The notes under the pieces are model-generated. The model saw nothing but the letters and a program-made list of their open reading frames with translations. It was not told where the DNA came from and did not search any database. The position numbers and the translations under genes were made by a program. A DNA stretch of 64,000 nucleotides from Xaviernesmea oryzae (GTDB taxonomy: Bacteria > Pseudomonadota > Alphaproteobacteria > Rhizobiales > Rhizobiaceae): contig NZ_FXAF01000002.1 of NCBI RefSeq assembly GCF_900177415.1, positions 186,001-250,000 of the forward strand, written 5' to 3'. Position 1 is the stretch's first letter; the number at the start of each line of letters is the position of its first letter. Positions 33,665 to 42,859 of this stretch are shown here, piece by piece.

Positions 33665-34696
33665 TCACCGCTCGGTCAGCTTCAGCTCGATGCGGCGGTT
33701 CTGCGATTTCGCCTCCGGCGTATCGCCGGGCGCGATCGGCTGGAACTCTCCGAAACCGGCGGCGACGAGCCGGTTGGCCGGCACGCCCCTGGAGATCAGG
33801 TATTTGACGACCGACGTGGCGCGGGCGGACGAAAGCTCCCAGTTGTCGCGGTAGCGGCCGATGCCGGACAGCGGCGAATTGTCGGTGTGGCCGTCGACGC
33901 GCAGCACCCAGTTGATCTCCGCCGGAATTTCCTTGGCAAGGTCGAGCAGCGCCGCCGCGAGCTTGTCCATCTCGGCACGGCCCGCATCGTCCAGCTCGCT
34001 GCCGCCGACGGGGAAGAGCACTTCCGACTGGAAGACGAAACGGTCGCCGACGATGCGGATATTCTCGCGGTCGGATAGGATTTCGCGCAGGCGCCCGAAG
34101 AAATCGGACCGATAGCGGTTCAGTTCCTGCACGCGCTGCGCCAGCGCCACGTTGAGGCGCCGGCCGAGATCGGCGATCTGCGCCTGGGAGGAGGCATCCT
34201 TGGCCTCGGAAGCCTGCAGCGCCTGCTCGATGGCGGCGATCTGGGCCCTGAGCGCGGCGATCTGCTGGTTCAGAAGCTCGACCTGGCTCGCGGCGCGGGC
34301 GCTGAGCTGCTGTTCCTGGTTGAGCTGGGTGGTGAGCTCGCCGATGCGGGCATTGGCGGCGTCGCTGCTGCCGGCGCCCTGGCTCAGCAATTGCTGCAGC
34401 CGCGATCGCTCGGCCTCGGAAGACGCGAGCGAGGATTGCAGGTTGGCGAGCTGGTCCTCCACATCCTGGCTGTTGCTCTTTTCGAGCGCCAGAAGTTCGG
34501 TGAGCTCGGCGATCTGGCTGTTCAGCCGGTTCAGCACCTCGTCGCGGCCGGAAATCTCGCGGCTCAACAGAAACTGCGCCAGCACGAAGACCGTCAGCAG
34601 GAACATGATCGCGAGCAGAAGCGTGGAGAGCGCGTCCACGAAGCCCGGCCAGTAGTCGACACCCCGCTCGCGACGGCGGTTCTTGGCGAGCGCCAT
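33665..34696 (-). CDS. MotB/OmpA-like peptidoglycan-binding protein
   Basis: 343 aa. One membrane helix (about 20-43, LSTLLLAIMFLLTVFVLAQFLL) preceded by RGVDYWPGFVDA, where MotB-type proteins carry a conserved Asp; then about 150 residues of coiled coil (SLASSEAERSRLQQLLSQG and similar), and a C-terminal OmpA domain (about 215-340: FQSEVLFPVGGSELDDAGR, VDGHTDNSPLSG, NWELSSARATSVVKYLI). It is 3 nt after the MotA-like gene. The long coiled coil separates it from flagellar MotB. Confidence 0.88.
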   Translation of the reverse strand: MALAKNRRRERGVDYWPGFVDALSTLLLAIMFLLTVFVLAQFLLSREISGRDEVLNRLNSQIAELTELLALEKSNSQDVEDQLANLQSSLASSEAERSRLQQLLSQGAGSSDAANARIGELTTQLNQEQQLSARAASQVELLNQQIAALRAQIAAIEQALQASEAKDASSQAQIADLGRRLNVALAQRVQELNRYRSDFFGRLREILSDRENIRIVGDRFVFQSEVLFPVGGSELDDAGRAEMDKLAAALLDLAKEIPAEINWVLRVDGHTDNSPLSGIGRYRDNWELSSARATSVVKYLISRGVPANRLVAAGFGEFQPIAPGDTPEAKSQNRRIELKLTER

Positions 34697-34699
34697 CGC

Positions 34700-35743
34700 T
34701 TACTTTCCTCCGATCTTGTCGGAGAGCCGGTCGAGCGTGCGGCGCATGGCCTTGGCTTCTTCCTGCTGCGCCTCGATCCAGTCGCGCAGCATCTGCTGCT
34801 CGTTGCGCATGTTCTTGACGAGCCCCTGGATGCCTTCGGCGAGATTGGCCATGGCCGAAAGCGAGCGTTCGTTCTGCGGCCCGTCGGGTGCTCTCGATTG
34901 CGCGGAGGCAAGCGCCCGGAGCTGTTCGGTAAGCGCCCTTATGTCTTCGGAGGAGCCGTGGGCGATCGTCTCCGCCACCACCGGCATGTCCGAGCCGAGG
35001 TCGGTGACCGAGGAAAGCCAGTTCTCGAGCTCCGTGTAGAACCGGTTCTGGGCACGGCCGGCCTGCAGGTCGAGGAAGCCGAGGATGAGCGAGCCCGAAA
35101 GGCCGAGCAGCGAAGACGAGAAGGCCGTGCCCATGCCGGCGAGCGGTTGGGCGAGCCCGCTCTTGATGGCGGCGAGGATGTCGTTCGAATCGCCGGAATT
35201 CGGATCGAGAGCGCCGATGACGTTGCTGATCGAGCCGATCGTTTCGATGAGGCCCCAGAACGTGCCGAGCAGGCCGAGGAAGACGAGCAGGCCGATCAGA
35301 TAGCGCGAGATGTCGCGCGATTCGTCGAGGCGCGTGCCGATCGAATCGAGAATGGAGCGGAAGGCCGTGGTCGAGAGCGCCATCTTGCGGCGGCTGCCGA
35401 TCAGCGTGCGCATGGGCGCCAGCAGCCGCGGCTCGCGGCCCACCTTGTCGGCGCTGCCGGCGGCGCGGAAGGAATTGAACCAGCGCACCTCCGGAACGAG
35501 GCCGACGACCTGGTTGAAGACGAGGATGATGCCGATCAGCAAAACGCCGAGGATCAGCCCGTTGAGGCCCGGATTGGTCTGAAACGCGTGCTGCGCCTGA
35601 CGGTAGAGGATGGAAGCGACGAAGCCGACGATGATCAGGAAGATCACCATGGTCCACAGGAAGGACGCCGGATTGGAGAGCTTGTAGGCGTAGCCGCTGC
35701 GCGTTTCAGCCTCGTCCAGATCGTCCACTCTCGCATTCGCCAT
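34700..35743 (-). CDS. MotA/TolQ/ExbB-like proton-channel subunit
   Basis: 347 aa with membrane helices near 29-50, 62-84, 147-170 and 195-220 (LIGLLVFLGLLGTFWGLIET; AGMGTAFSSSLLGLSGSLIL), the MotA/TolQ/ExbB core, and a helical C-terminal tail. AAGG precedes ATG 35743. With the OmpA-like partner it forms a predicted proton-driven cell-wall-anchored complex of unknown task. No flagellar, Tol or TonB genes are nearby. Confidence 0.87.
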   Translation of the reverse strand: MANARVDDLDEAETRSGYAYKLSNPASFLWTMVIFLIIVGFVASILYRQAQHAFQTNPGLNGLILGVLLIGIILVFNQVVGLVPEVRWFNSFRAAGSADKVGREPRLLAPMRTLIGSRRKMALSTTAFRSILDSIGTRLDESRDISRYLIGLLVFLGLLGTFWGLIETIGSISNVIGALDPNSGDSNDILAAIKSGLAQPLAGMGTAFSSSLLGLSGSLILGFLDLQAGRAQNRFYTELENWLSSVTDLGSDMPVVAETIAHGSSEDIRALTEQLRALASAQSRAPDGPQNERSLSAMANLAEGIQGLVKNMRNEQQMLRDWIEAQQEEAKAMRRTLDRLSDKIGGK

Positions 35744-35879
35744 GATACGCCTTCCGCCTCCGGTATCCGTCGCGCCGGAGGCTAGTGTAAAATTGCGACG
35801 AATTGAAGTGCGGAAGCCGTGGAAAACAGCCGGCTATCCAGCCGTTGTTCGTATAAGCGGCCGGCGATGCGGCAATGCC

Positions 35880-36680
35880 TCAGCGCGTCGGCACCGGGCG
35901 GTTGGCGGCTTCGAGCAGCGCCTTCTGGATCAGCTCGTTGCCGGCGACGATATTGCCGCTGCCGAAAATGTCCGTCGTGCCCTTCATGTCGCTGACGAAG
36001 CCGCCCGCCTCGCGGATGAGCAGAATGCCGGCCGCCATGTCCCAGGGCGAAAGATCGGTTTCCCAGAAGCCGTCCAGACGCCCGGACGCCACATAGGCAA
36101 GGTCGAGTGCCGCGGCGCCGAAGCGGCGGATGCCGGCGACCTCGCCCATGACATGCCTGAGTTCGACGAGGAATTTTCCATGGTTGCCGCGGCCGAGATG
36201 CGGCACGCCGCAGCCGATGACGCAGTCGGACAGCACGCGGCGGGCGGCGACCCGGATGCGGCGGTCGTTCATGAAGGCGCCGCCGCCCTTCTCGGCCGTG
36301 AAGAGTTCGTCGGTCGCCGGGTTGAAGACGACGCCCGCGACGATCTCGCCGTTGCGTTCAAGCGCGATCGAGACGGCGAACTGCGGAATGCCGTGCAGGA
36401 AATTGGTCGTGCCGTCGAGCGGATCGACGATCCAGCGATGCGCCCCGTCCGTGCCCTTCACCTCCTCGCTTTCCTCGCCGAGGAAACCGTAGGTGGGGCG
36501 CGCCTTCATCAGCTCGTCGCGGACGATCTTCTCGGCGCGCAGATCCGCCTGGGAGACGAAGTCGCTCGGGCCCTTCACCGAAACCTGCAGGTTCTGCACC
36601 TCGCCGAAATCGCGGCCGAGCGACTTACCTGCCTTGAGGGCAGCCTGAACCATGACATTGAGAAGGGCGGAGCGGGCCAT
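35880..36680 (-). CDS. suhB: Inositol-1-monophosphatase, SuhB type
   Basis: 266-aa Mg2+-dependent phosphatase. MARSALLNVMVQAALKAGK at the start, GEESEE, metal-site WIVDPLDGTTNFLHGIP and the C-terminal WDMAAGILLIREAGG are the family signature. ATG 36680 has AAGGA eight bases upstream, so the longer reading to 36767 is rejected. Besides inositol release, SuhB proteins can act in rRNA antitermination, which cannot be judged here. Confidence 0.94.
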   Translation of the reverse strand: MARSALLNVMVQAALKAGKSLGRDFGEVQNLQVSVKGPSDFVSQADLRAEKIVRDELMKARPTYGFLGEESEEVKGTDGAHRWIVDPLDGTTNFLHGIPQFAVSIALERNGEIVAGVVFNPATDELFTAEKGGGAFMNDRRIRVAARRVLSDCVIGCGVPHLGRGNHGKFLVELRHVMGEVAGIRRFGAAALDLAYVASGRLDGFWETDLSPWDMAAGILLIREAGGFVSDMKGTTDIFGSGNIVAGNELIQKALLEAANRPVPTR

Positions 36681-36875
36681 GCGGGAAATCCTTGGGCGTT
36701 GTCCCGGATTGCATCTGCGCGGGACGGCGTTTTCTGAGCTTTTCTTGATGGGCGGCTTCAAGACCACAAAACAGCGGGAAATTCAAGTCATCCGCGGGAA
36801 AGCGGCCTATTGTCGCCGTCGGCCGTGTCTGCGAAACTCCCGAGACCGCCTCGATATTCCGCTGAGGAGCCCGAA

Positions 36876-37208
36876 ATGAGGATCACCCTGCCGCTGACAT
36901 TGAGTATAGCGCTCACCGCGACCATGGCCGCCGCGTCGCTGGCCGCCTGGTCTTCGGTGCCGTCAGGGGCGGAACTTCCCGTGCATTTCGGTTTCGACGG
37001 CACGCCAAACCGATACGCGCCCGCATCTTTCGCACTTTCGGTCGTGCCGATCGCGACACTTGCCGCAACGCTGATCTTCGCGCTCGCTCCGCGCCTCGAC
37101 CGCAAGGTCGAGGCTTTTCCGATCCGCTACACGGTGCTCTGGCTCGTCGTGATCGCCGCGCTGGCGGTAGGTCATTTCCAGATCGTCGGCTACGCCCTGG
37201 CGAACTGA
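36876..37208 (+). CDS. DUF1648 membrane protein
   Basis: 110 aa, three predicted membrane helices (about 5-25, 50-70, 85-105). The segment SGAELPVHFGFDGTPNRYAP is the DUF1648 signature found in SdpI-like and related proteins. GAGGAG precedes ATG 36876. It is divergent from suhB and convergent with the Sel1-repeat gene. Function unknown. Confidence 0.75.
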   Translation: MRITLPLTLSIALTATMAAASLAAWSSVPSGAELPVHFGFDGTPNRYAPASFALSVVPIATLAATLIFALAPRLDRKVEAFPIRYTVLWLVVIAALAVGHFQIVGYALAN

Positions 37209-37215
37209 TCGAAGT

Positions 37216-37335
37216 GGGCTTGTAGGAGGATGTTGATCTGCCGCGCCGTCTCCCGGCCCTTCGCTTGCGCTCCGGGCGTTCGTCCCTGAAATCGATTCAC
37301 TGGATCGATTTCTCCGGCTTCGCCGGACCGCTCCT
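37216..37335. repeat. Dispersed rhizobial intergenic repeat with palindrome
   Basis: Between two convergent genes lies a block with GAAATCGAT (37288-37296) and ATCGATTTC (37304-37312), exact reverse complements around TCACTGG, followed by the hairpin CCGGCTTCGCCGG. I recall this type as common between rhizobial genes. It may act as a two-way terminator. Confidence 0.5.
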
Positions 37336-38471
37336 CACCCCCGCCGGAATCTGTTTGCTGCCTCGATCGCCTGCTTCCGCGTTTCCTCGCTGATGCCGAG
37401 GTAGAAATCCTCGAGCGCGGGGTCCTGCAGGCCCGCGCGGCGCGACAGCACGTACCATTTGGCGGCCTCGACCGGGTTCGGCCGCGTGCCGAGCGCGTTG
37501 ATGTAAAGATGCGAGAGCTTGTTCTGGGCCGCCACGTTGCCGCGATGGGCGGCGATCCGCATCCATTCGAAGCCCTTGTCGTAATCCCGCTCGCCGCCGA
37601 TGCCGTTGACCAGCCAGACGCCCATGTCGAGCTGCGCGGTGTCGAACCCCGCCTTGGCGGCGCGCTCCAGCCATTCGCGGGCCTTCGCCTTCTTCTCCTG
37701 CGGCAGGTCCTTCAGCGCCACGTAAAGCTGCGCCACCGCATATTGAGCGTCCGCGACGCCCTGGCTGGCGGATTTCTCGTAGAAGGGCAGAGCCAGATGC
37801 AGGCCCTTTTCGCCCGGATTGTCGGAAACGACGATCTGCGCCCAGTTGAACTGCGCCGAGGAATTGCCGGCCTCGGCGGCCTTGCGCATGAACTCGTCGG
37901 CCAGTTTCTTGTCGCGCGGAACGTCGCGGCCGCTCATCAGGAGCAGCGCATACTGGAACATGGCGGCCGGATCGCCGCCTTCCGCCGCCTGCCTGTACCA
38001 GAAAGCGGCGGTCTTCGCGTCGCGCTTGATCCCGAGCCCCTTGGTCATCATCTCCGCGACGAGCGTCTGCGCCGCCGCATCACCCGCGCCGGCGCGGGTC
38101 AGCGCCTTGTCGAGCGCGGTCACATAGAACCCGCGCTGATAGGCCCCGTAAGCCTCGTCGATCGGACCGTTATAGGGTTTTTCCGGCGGCGCGGGCGGCA
38201 GCGCCGCTCCCATGCGCTGGTAGAGCTCGACGCCGCCGGAGGGTACGATCCCGTCCGGCTGGGTCTGCTCCTCCGCCGCCCCTTGCGCATTTCCTTCCGC
38301 CGGCTGCGTCTCGACCCGATCCTTTTTCATCGGCTGGGTATCCGGCTCCAGCGGCCGCGTGACGGCTCTCGTGTTCGCCTGCGCGAGCGCGAAGGACGGC
38401 AGCGCCGCCGAGGCGAGAAATGCCGCCAGCAGCCCCTTCAGAATCACGCGATGAAATCGGTTCGAACCCAT
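37335..38471 (-). CDS. Exported Sel1-repeat protein
   Basis: 378 aa with a signal peptide (about 1-30, ending SFALAQA), a Pro/Gln-rich linker to about 100 and at least five Sel1 repeats after it (AAAFWYRQAAEGGDPAAMFQ-like units: AKTAAFWYRQAAEGGDPAAM, KLADEFMRKAAEAGNSSAQF, ALPFYEKSASQGVADAQYAV). Sel1 proteins act as scaffolds or regulators; ExoR of rhizobia is a shorter relative of the type, and this is not it by length. It lies 9 nt after the ThiE-like gene. Confidence 0.85.
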   Translation of the reverse strand: MGSNRFHRVILKGLLAAFLASAALPSFALAQANTRAVTRPLEPDTQPMKKDRVETQPAEGNAQGAAEEQTQPDGIVPSGGVELYQRMGAALPPAPPEKPYNGPIDEAYGAYQRGFYVTALDKALTRAGAGDAAAQTLVAEMMTKGLGIKRDAKTAAFWYRQAAEGGDPAAMFQYALLLMSGRDVPRDKKLADEFMRKAAEAGNSSAQFNWAQIVVSDNPGEKGLHLALPFYEKSASQGVADAQYAVAQLYVALKDLPQEKKAKAREWLERAAKAGFDTAQLDMGVWLVNGIGGERDYDKGFEWMRIAAHRGNVAAQNKLSHLYINALGTRPNPVEAAKWYVLSRRAGLQDPALEDFYLGISEETRKQAIEAANRFRRG

Positions 38472-38480
38472 GGGGAGCCA

Positions 38481-39134
38481 TCAAGCCTCAAACCGTGGCG
38501 CTTTTTCGTCCAGGATCGCGTTGACCTCCGCGACAACGGCGGCCGCACCTTTCGGGTTCGAAAAGACCGCCGCCCGGAGCGCCGCGAATTCCGCGCCGGT
38601 CTCGGCAACGGCGAGCGCCGAGACCGGATCGCTGCCGCCCATGACGATGCAGGGGATTTCCACCATGGAAGCCCACCATTCGCCAAGCGCGAGGTTCTTC
38701 GGATGCGCCTCCGGCTTGATGTCGCCGTCGAGCTTGCCGAAGAAGATATAATCGGGCCTGAGTTCGCCGATCTCCAGCGCCTGGTGCCTGTCCGCCGCGC
38801 CGCCGGCGCCGACGATCAGCTTCGGCACGAATTTCCCGATCGCTTCTTCCAGCTCCGTCAGCGTGCCCGCGAGATGCAGCCCGTCGGCCTTCACCCGGCC
38901 CGCGACGCGGCTGTCGCCGGCGATCAGGGCCGCGGCACCCGCCGCCTGGACGATCGGCACCAGCGTTTCGGCCCGCTTCTGGAACGCCTGGTCGTCGAGA
39001 CCGTATTGGGGAAGAATCACCGACGCCACGTCGCCGCCCGAAAGCGCCTCTTCGAGCTGCCTTGCAATCTCTGCGGCATCATCGCCCTCCGGCACGATCA
39101 GTACGAGGCGGCAACGGTCTTCCAGTCCGGTCAT
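38481..39134 (-). CDS. Thiamine-phosphate synthase-like protein
   Basis: 217-aa TIM-barrel protein of the ThiE/TenI type: GADGLH-like VKADGLHLAG, LIVGAGGAADRHQALEIGELRPDYIFFG in two segments, IPCIVMGGSDPVSALAVAETGAEF. The phosphate loop GGSDP is present, but the start lacks the usual substrate motif of true ThiE, so enzymatic activity is uncertain. AGGA precedes ATG 39134. No other thi gene and no obvious TPP riboswitch are near. Confidence 0.72.
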   Translation of the reverse strand: MTGLEDRCRLVLIVPEGDDAAEIARQLEEALSGGDVASVILPQYGLDDQAFQKRAETLVPIVQAAGAAALIAGDSRVAGRVKADGLHLAGTLTELEEAIGKFVPKLIVGAGGAADRHQALEIGELRPDYIFFGKLDGDIKPEAHPKNLALGEWWASMVEIPCIVMGGSDPVSALAVAETGAEFAALRAAVFSNPKGAAAVVAEVNAILDEKAPRFEA

Positions 39135-39245
39135 AATCTTGTCCTGTCAGGCGGATGCTCATGAAATCCGCACTCGTCTTCTGTCCGCAAATTCGATAGA
39201 CCGGACCGACCGAAGGATCAACCGCCCCGCCTCATCGAACTCTCC

Positions 39246-40016
39246 ATGCCCGATACGCTCAGCCTCGCCTTTTTCGCAGCCGCCATTCCGGCCGTCCTCC
39301 TCGTCGGCCTTTCGAAGGGCGGCATCGGCGGCGCGATCGGGCTTCTCGGCGTGCCGCTCATGTCCATGGCGGTCGATCCCGTCAAGGCGGCCGCGATCTT
39401 CCTGCCGATCCTGATCGTCATGGATATCGTCGCGCTCTGGTCCTGGCGCAACCACAACGACCGCAAGACGCTTCTGATGATCCTGCCGGGCGGCATCATC
39501 GGCATTGCGCTCGGCTGGGCGACGTCGGCTTACGTTTCCGACGATGCGCTCCGCCTCGTCATCGCCACCGCGACCATTCTCTTCACGGTCCGTTATTTCT
39601 GGCAGGTCTACGGCCCCCGTTCGGATAGATTCGCGGCGCCCCTGCCCCACCGTCCCGTGGCCGCCACCTTCTGGGGCGCGCTTTCGGGATATGCGAGCTT
39701 CGTCGCCCATGCGGGCGGCCCGCCCTTCCAGATCTACGTCCTGCCGATGCGGCTCGACCCGAAATCCTATACGGGCGCCAGCATCCGCTTCTTCGCGATC
39801 GTCAATGCCGTGAAGGTCATCCCCTATTTCTTTCTCGGCGCGCTGGACCGCGAGAACCTGACGATCTCCATGACGCTCCTGCCGGTGGCGCTGGCCGCCA
39901 CCATGCTGGGCGCCGCGATCGTCAAGCATCTGAAATCGGAAGTGTTCTATCCCATGACCTATGGGCTGGCCTTCCTCGCCGGCCTGAAGCTGCTCTGGGA
40001 CGGCCTGCCTTTCTGA
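39246..40016 (+). CDS. TauE/SafE-family membrane transporter
   Basis: 256 aa with about eight membrane helices (PDTLSLAFFAAAIPAVLLVG; GGIIGIALGWATSAYV; FLGALDREN ... LPVALAATMLGAAIV). The repeated glycine-rich halves GLSKGGIGGAIGLLGVPLMS and FVAHAGGPPFQIYVLP are typical. The family moves sulfite, sulfoacetate or similar organic anions; the substrate here is unknown. No sulfonate genes are close. Confidence 0.85.
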   Translation: MPDTLSLAFFAAAIPAVLLVGLSKGGIGGAIGLLGVPLMSMAVDPVKAAAIFLPILIVMDIVALWSWRNHNDRKTLLMILPGGIIGIALGWATSAYVSDDALRLVIATATILFTVRYFWQVYGPRSDRFAAPLPHRPVAATFWGALSGYASFVAHAGGPPFQIYVLPMRLDPKSYTGASIRFFAIVNAVKVIPYFFLGALDRENLTISMTLLPVALAATMLGAAIVKHLKSEVFYPMTYGLAFLAGLKLLWDGLPF

Positions 40017-40131
40017 CCGGGCCCGGCACTCGCGCGATCGCTAAAAAAGCAACGTAAAAATAAGGCGGGGGACTTTGCTGCAACGCACAATAAATCTTGC
40101 CGTTACCATGCGTTTACCGTAAGTTCGGTGC

Positions 40132-40392
40132 ATGACGACCGTTGACCCCTTCGCAGCCATCGCTGATCCGAACCGGCGCTATCTGCTGGAAGAATTGCGG
40201 CGCGCGCCGAAAACCGTCAACGAACTCGCCCAGGGCCTGCCGATCAGCCGGCCCGCGGTGTCGCAGCATCTGAAAGCGCTGCTCGACAGCAATCTCGTGA
40301 CGGTGACGGCAGAAGGCACGCGGCGCATCTATTCCGTCAATGCCAAAGGCTTCGACAGGCTCAACCTGTGGCTGGATCAGTTCTGGTCGTGA
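40132..40392 (+). CDS. ArsR-type winged-helix regulator
   Basis: 86 aa, a bare winged helix: FAAIADPNRRYLLEELRRAP, VNELAQGLPISRPAVSQHLK as the recognition part, then TAEGTRRIYSVNAKGFDRL as the wing. No metal-binding cysteines, so not a metal sensor; this subtype often accompanies SRPBCC genes, absent here. Target unknown. It stands alone. Confidence 0.88.
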   Translation: MTTVDPFAAIADPNRRYLLEELRRAPKTVNELAQGLPISRPAVSQHLKALLDSNLVTVTAEGTRRIYSVNAKGFDRLNLWLDQFWS

Positions 40393-40536
40393 CGTTGAGG
40401 TTTGCAAGTCACATGTGGGATCAACGGACCACGACCAGAACCTAATTTTCAATGTTTCTGGATTGTTTTGCCGCTTCCTGAAATGCCCCTTACTGATCGT
40501 TACCGAGGCGTGCGGCGCATTCTCCTGTTTTGGGAA

Positions 40537-40713
40537 TTAGTGACGCGTAGAGGCTTTTAGCCGTTGCATCTCATCTTTGATGCGCAACTTGCGGCGCTTG
40601 AGTTCGGCGATTTCACGGTCGTCGGCGGAGGGGGACGCGAGAATTGCCTGGAGCTCCTCCTCCAGAGCGCCGTGCTTCCTTTCAAGCGATGCGATATGAG
40701 CCTGGACGGTCAT
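40537..40713 (-). CDS. DUF465 (YdcH-like) small protein
   Basis: 58 aa from ATG 40713: MTVQAHIASLERKHGALEEE, then IAELKRRKLRIKDEMQRLKA. This is the DUF465/YdcH helical hairpin, function unknown. It faces away from a second DUF465 gene (40945-41148), so the two are divergent paralogs sharing the intergenic region. Confidence 0.85.
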   Translation of the reverse strand: MTVQAHIASLERKHGALEEELQAILASPSADDREIAELKRRKLRIKDEMQRLKASTRH

Positions 40714-40822
40714 GTGGCATGTTCCTTCCTTGGTCACCTGCCCCGGCTTTTACCCTTGGCCGAGGCTTCAGGTTTGCGACGGAAGTGTGACACGATCGGC
40801 CGCGTTTGTCGAAGGAGAAATC

Positions 40823-40858
40823 ATGGTTAGAACGGGGCAAATTCGTGACTTTGTCTAA
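40823..40858 (+). CDS. Possible 11-codon leader ORF
   Basis: ATG 40823 is preceded by a strong GAAGGAG and reads MVRTGQIRDFV then TAA. It ends 87 nt before the second DUF465 gene. Too short to judge coding potential; it could be a leader peptide or chance. Confidence 0.2.
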   Translation: MVRTGQIRDFV

Positions 40859-40944
40859 CTAGCCGTTAACGCGGTTTGGTGGTAGAGGCTTGCGGACATT
40901 GCCGGCCGCCGCTGATATGGCCGGGCGCGAGAATGGGGACTAAG

Positions 40945-41148
40945 ATGGCTGATCAGGAACAGGCGGATATCCGGCTGGCGCTCGCAAAGCTCCGTCAGGA
41001 GCACGAAGATTACGACGCCGCCATCAACGCCATGATCCAGGTCGGCTGCGATGCGCTGAGGGTTCAGCGCATGAAGAAGAAGAAGCTGGCGATCAAGGAC
41101 AAGATGAGCCAGCTCGAGGATCAGATCATCCCCGACATCATTGCATGA
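40945..41148 (+). CDS. DUF465 (YdcH-like) small protein, second copy
   Basis: 67 aa: [34 protein letters not shown], then [19 protein letters not shown]. Same two-helix family as the divergent neighbour. Its stop lies just before purE (an upstream purE ATG at 41145 overlaps it), so it is probably cotranscribed with purE-purK. Confidence 0.85.
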   Translation: MADQEQADIRLALAKLRQEHEDYDAAINAMIQVGCDALRVQRMKKKKLAIKDKMSQLEDQIIPDIIA

Positions 41149-41159
41149 GGGTTACCGAT

Positions 41160-41657
41160 ATGGCCGAAAGACCCGCCGTCGCGATCATCATGGGCAGCCA
41201 GTCCGACTGGGAGACCATGAAGAATGCCGCCGATACGCTGGATGCGCTCGAGATCGACTACGAGGCACGCATCATTTCGGCGCACCGCACGCCGGAGCGG
41301 ATGATGGAATTCGCCAGGGGCGCCCGCGCCGAAGGCTTCCAGGTCATCATCGCCGGCGCCGGCGGTGCCGCGCACCTTCCCGGCATGACCGCCGCCGTGA
41401 CCCCGCTGCCGGTCTTCGGCGTGCCGGTGCAGTCGAAGGCGCTGTCCGGCCAGGACAGCCTGCTGTCGATCGTCCAGATGCCGGCCGGCATCCCGGTCGG
41501 CACGCTTGCGATCGGCAAGGCCGGCGCCATCAACGCAGCGCTGCTCGCCGCGGCCGTGCTGGCGCTCAACGACGACGAGATCGCCGACCGGCTGGACGAG
41601 TGGCGCGCCCGCCAGACCGCCGCCGTCGCCGACTACCCGATGGACGAGGCCCCATGA
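41160..41657 (+). CDS. purE: N5-carboxyaminoimidazole ribonucleotide mutase
   Basis: Class I PurE of purine synthesis, converting N5-CAIR to CAIR. 165 aa; [33 protein letters not shown] and [20 protein letters not shown] (as separate loops) are the active-site signature. ATG 41160 has GAGG nine bases upstream; ATG 41145, overlapping the DUF465 stop, is the alternative. The stop overlaps the purK start (ATGA), which couples the pair. Confidence 0.96.
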   Translation: MAERPAVAIIMGSQSDWETMKNAADTLDALEIDYEARIISAHRTPERMMEFARGARAEGFQVIIAGAGGAAHLPGMTAAVTPLPVFGVPVQSKALSGQDSLLSIVQMPAGIPVGTLAIGKAGAINAALLAAAVLALNDDEIADRLDEWRARQTAAVADYPMDEAP

Positions 41658-42733
41658 CGGTCCGCACGATCGGCATCATCGGCGGCGGGCAGCTCGGCCG
41701 CATGCTGGCCATTGCCGCAGCCCGGCTGAACTTCCGTACGATCATCCTGGAGCCGCAGGCGGACTGTCCGGCCGCCCAGGTCGCGAACGGACAGATCGTC
41801 GCGGCCTATGACGATCCGGCGGCGCTCGCCGAACTCGCCGGCCGCGCGGACGTGGTGACCTACGAGTTCGAGAACGTGCCGGTCTCGGCCGCCGAGGCGC
41901 TGCAGCGCTCCGTTCCGGTCCATCCGCCGGCGAAAGCCCTCGACGTCGCGCAGGACCGCCTGACCGAAAAGCGCTTCCTCAACGGCTGCGGCATCGAGAC
42001 CGCGAAATTCCATGCCGTCGACAGCCAGGCCGACCTCGAAAAGGCGCTCGCCGATTTCGGCGGCAAAGGCGTGCTGAAGACCCGCCGGATGGGTTACGAC
42101 GGCAAGGGGCAGCGCGTCTTCCGCTCGCCCGGCGAGAGCCCGGCCGGCGCCTACGACGCGCTCGGCGGCGTGCCGCTGATTCTCGAAAGCTTCGTCCCCT
42201 TCGAGCGAGAGGTCTCCATCATCGCCGCAAGATCCGCGGACGGCACGGTCCTCTGCTACGATCCGGCCGAGAACGTCCACCGGAACGGCATCCTGCACAC
42301 CTCCACCCTTCCCGCCCGCATTTCCGATGCGACGGCTAAGACGGCGCGCGAATCGGCCGGGAAACTGCTCGCAGCGCTCGGCTATGTCGGCGTCATCGGC
42401 ATGGAGTTCTTCGTGATGGCCGACGGCAAGCTGATCGCCAACGAGATCGCCCCGCGGGTCCACAATTCCGGCCACTGGACGGAGGCCGCCTGCGTCGTCT
42501 CGCAGTTCGAGCAGCATATCCGCGCCGTCGCAGGCCTGGTCCTCGGCAGCCCTTCCCGCCATTCCGACTGCGTGATGACCAACCTCATCGGCGACGACAT
42601 TCTGCAGGTTCCGGCGTGGCTGGCGAAGAAGGACGTGCTCGTCCATCTCTACGGCAAGACGGAATCCCGCCCCGGCCGGAAAATGGGCCATGTGACGGAA
42701 TTGAAAGGCCCGAAAACATCGTCACAAGGTTGA
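41654..42733 (+). CDS. purK: N5-carboxyaminoimidazole ribonucleotide synthase
   Basis: ATP-grasp enzyme making N5-CAIR from AIR, ATP and bicarbonate; acts just before PurE. 359 aa. [20 protein letters not shown] at the N-terminus, [26 protein letters not shown] and [15 protein letters not shown] are diagnostic. ATG 41654 overlaps the purE stop. A hairpin with a short T-run follows at 42774-42809. Confidence 0.97.
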   Translation: MTVRTIGIIGGGQLGRMLAIAAARLNFRTIILEPQADCPAAQVANGQIVAAYDDPAALAELAGRADVVTYEFENVPVSAAEALQRSVPVHPPAKALDVAQDRLTEKRFLNGCGIETAKFHAVDSQADLEKALADFGGKGVLKTRRMGYDGKGQRVFRSPGESPAGAYDALGGVPLILESFVPFEREVSIIAARSADGTVLCYDPAENVHRNGILHTSTLPARISDATAKTARESAGKLLAALGYVGVIGMEFFVMADGKLIANEIAPRVHNSGHWTEAACVVSQFEQHIRAVAGLVLGSPSRHSDCVMTNLIGDDILQVPAWLAKKDVLVHLYGKTESRPGRKMGHVTELKGPKTSSQG

Positions 42734-42773
42734 CATGCAGATTGGCTCGGGTTATCTGCACGGCCAACTTGAG

Positions 42774-42809
42774 AGCGCGCCCCTCCAAGAAACAGGCGGC
42801 GCGCTTTTG
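42774..42809 (+). terminator. Probable terminator after purK
   Basis: AGCGCGC (42774-42780) and GCGCGCT (42799-42805) enclose an 18-nt loop and are followed by TTTT. The loop is large, so it is a moderate terminator. Confidence 0.5.
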
Positions 42810-42859
42810 ATTGATAGGACAAGCGGCTCTCAGAGCCCACAGACTGCTGGACCAGAACA

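Noticed and set aside
33443..35743. Zorya-type defence motor (ZorA/ZorB)
   Set aside because: The MotA/OmpA-like pair fits superficially, but no ZorC, ZorD or ZorE partner or other defence gene is near; suhB and glycan genes flank it.
39135..39245. TPP riboswitch before the ThiE-like gene
   Set aside because: The gap shows no CTGAGA-type core or paired stems expected of a THI element.
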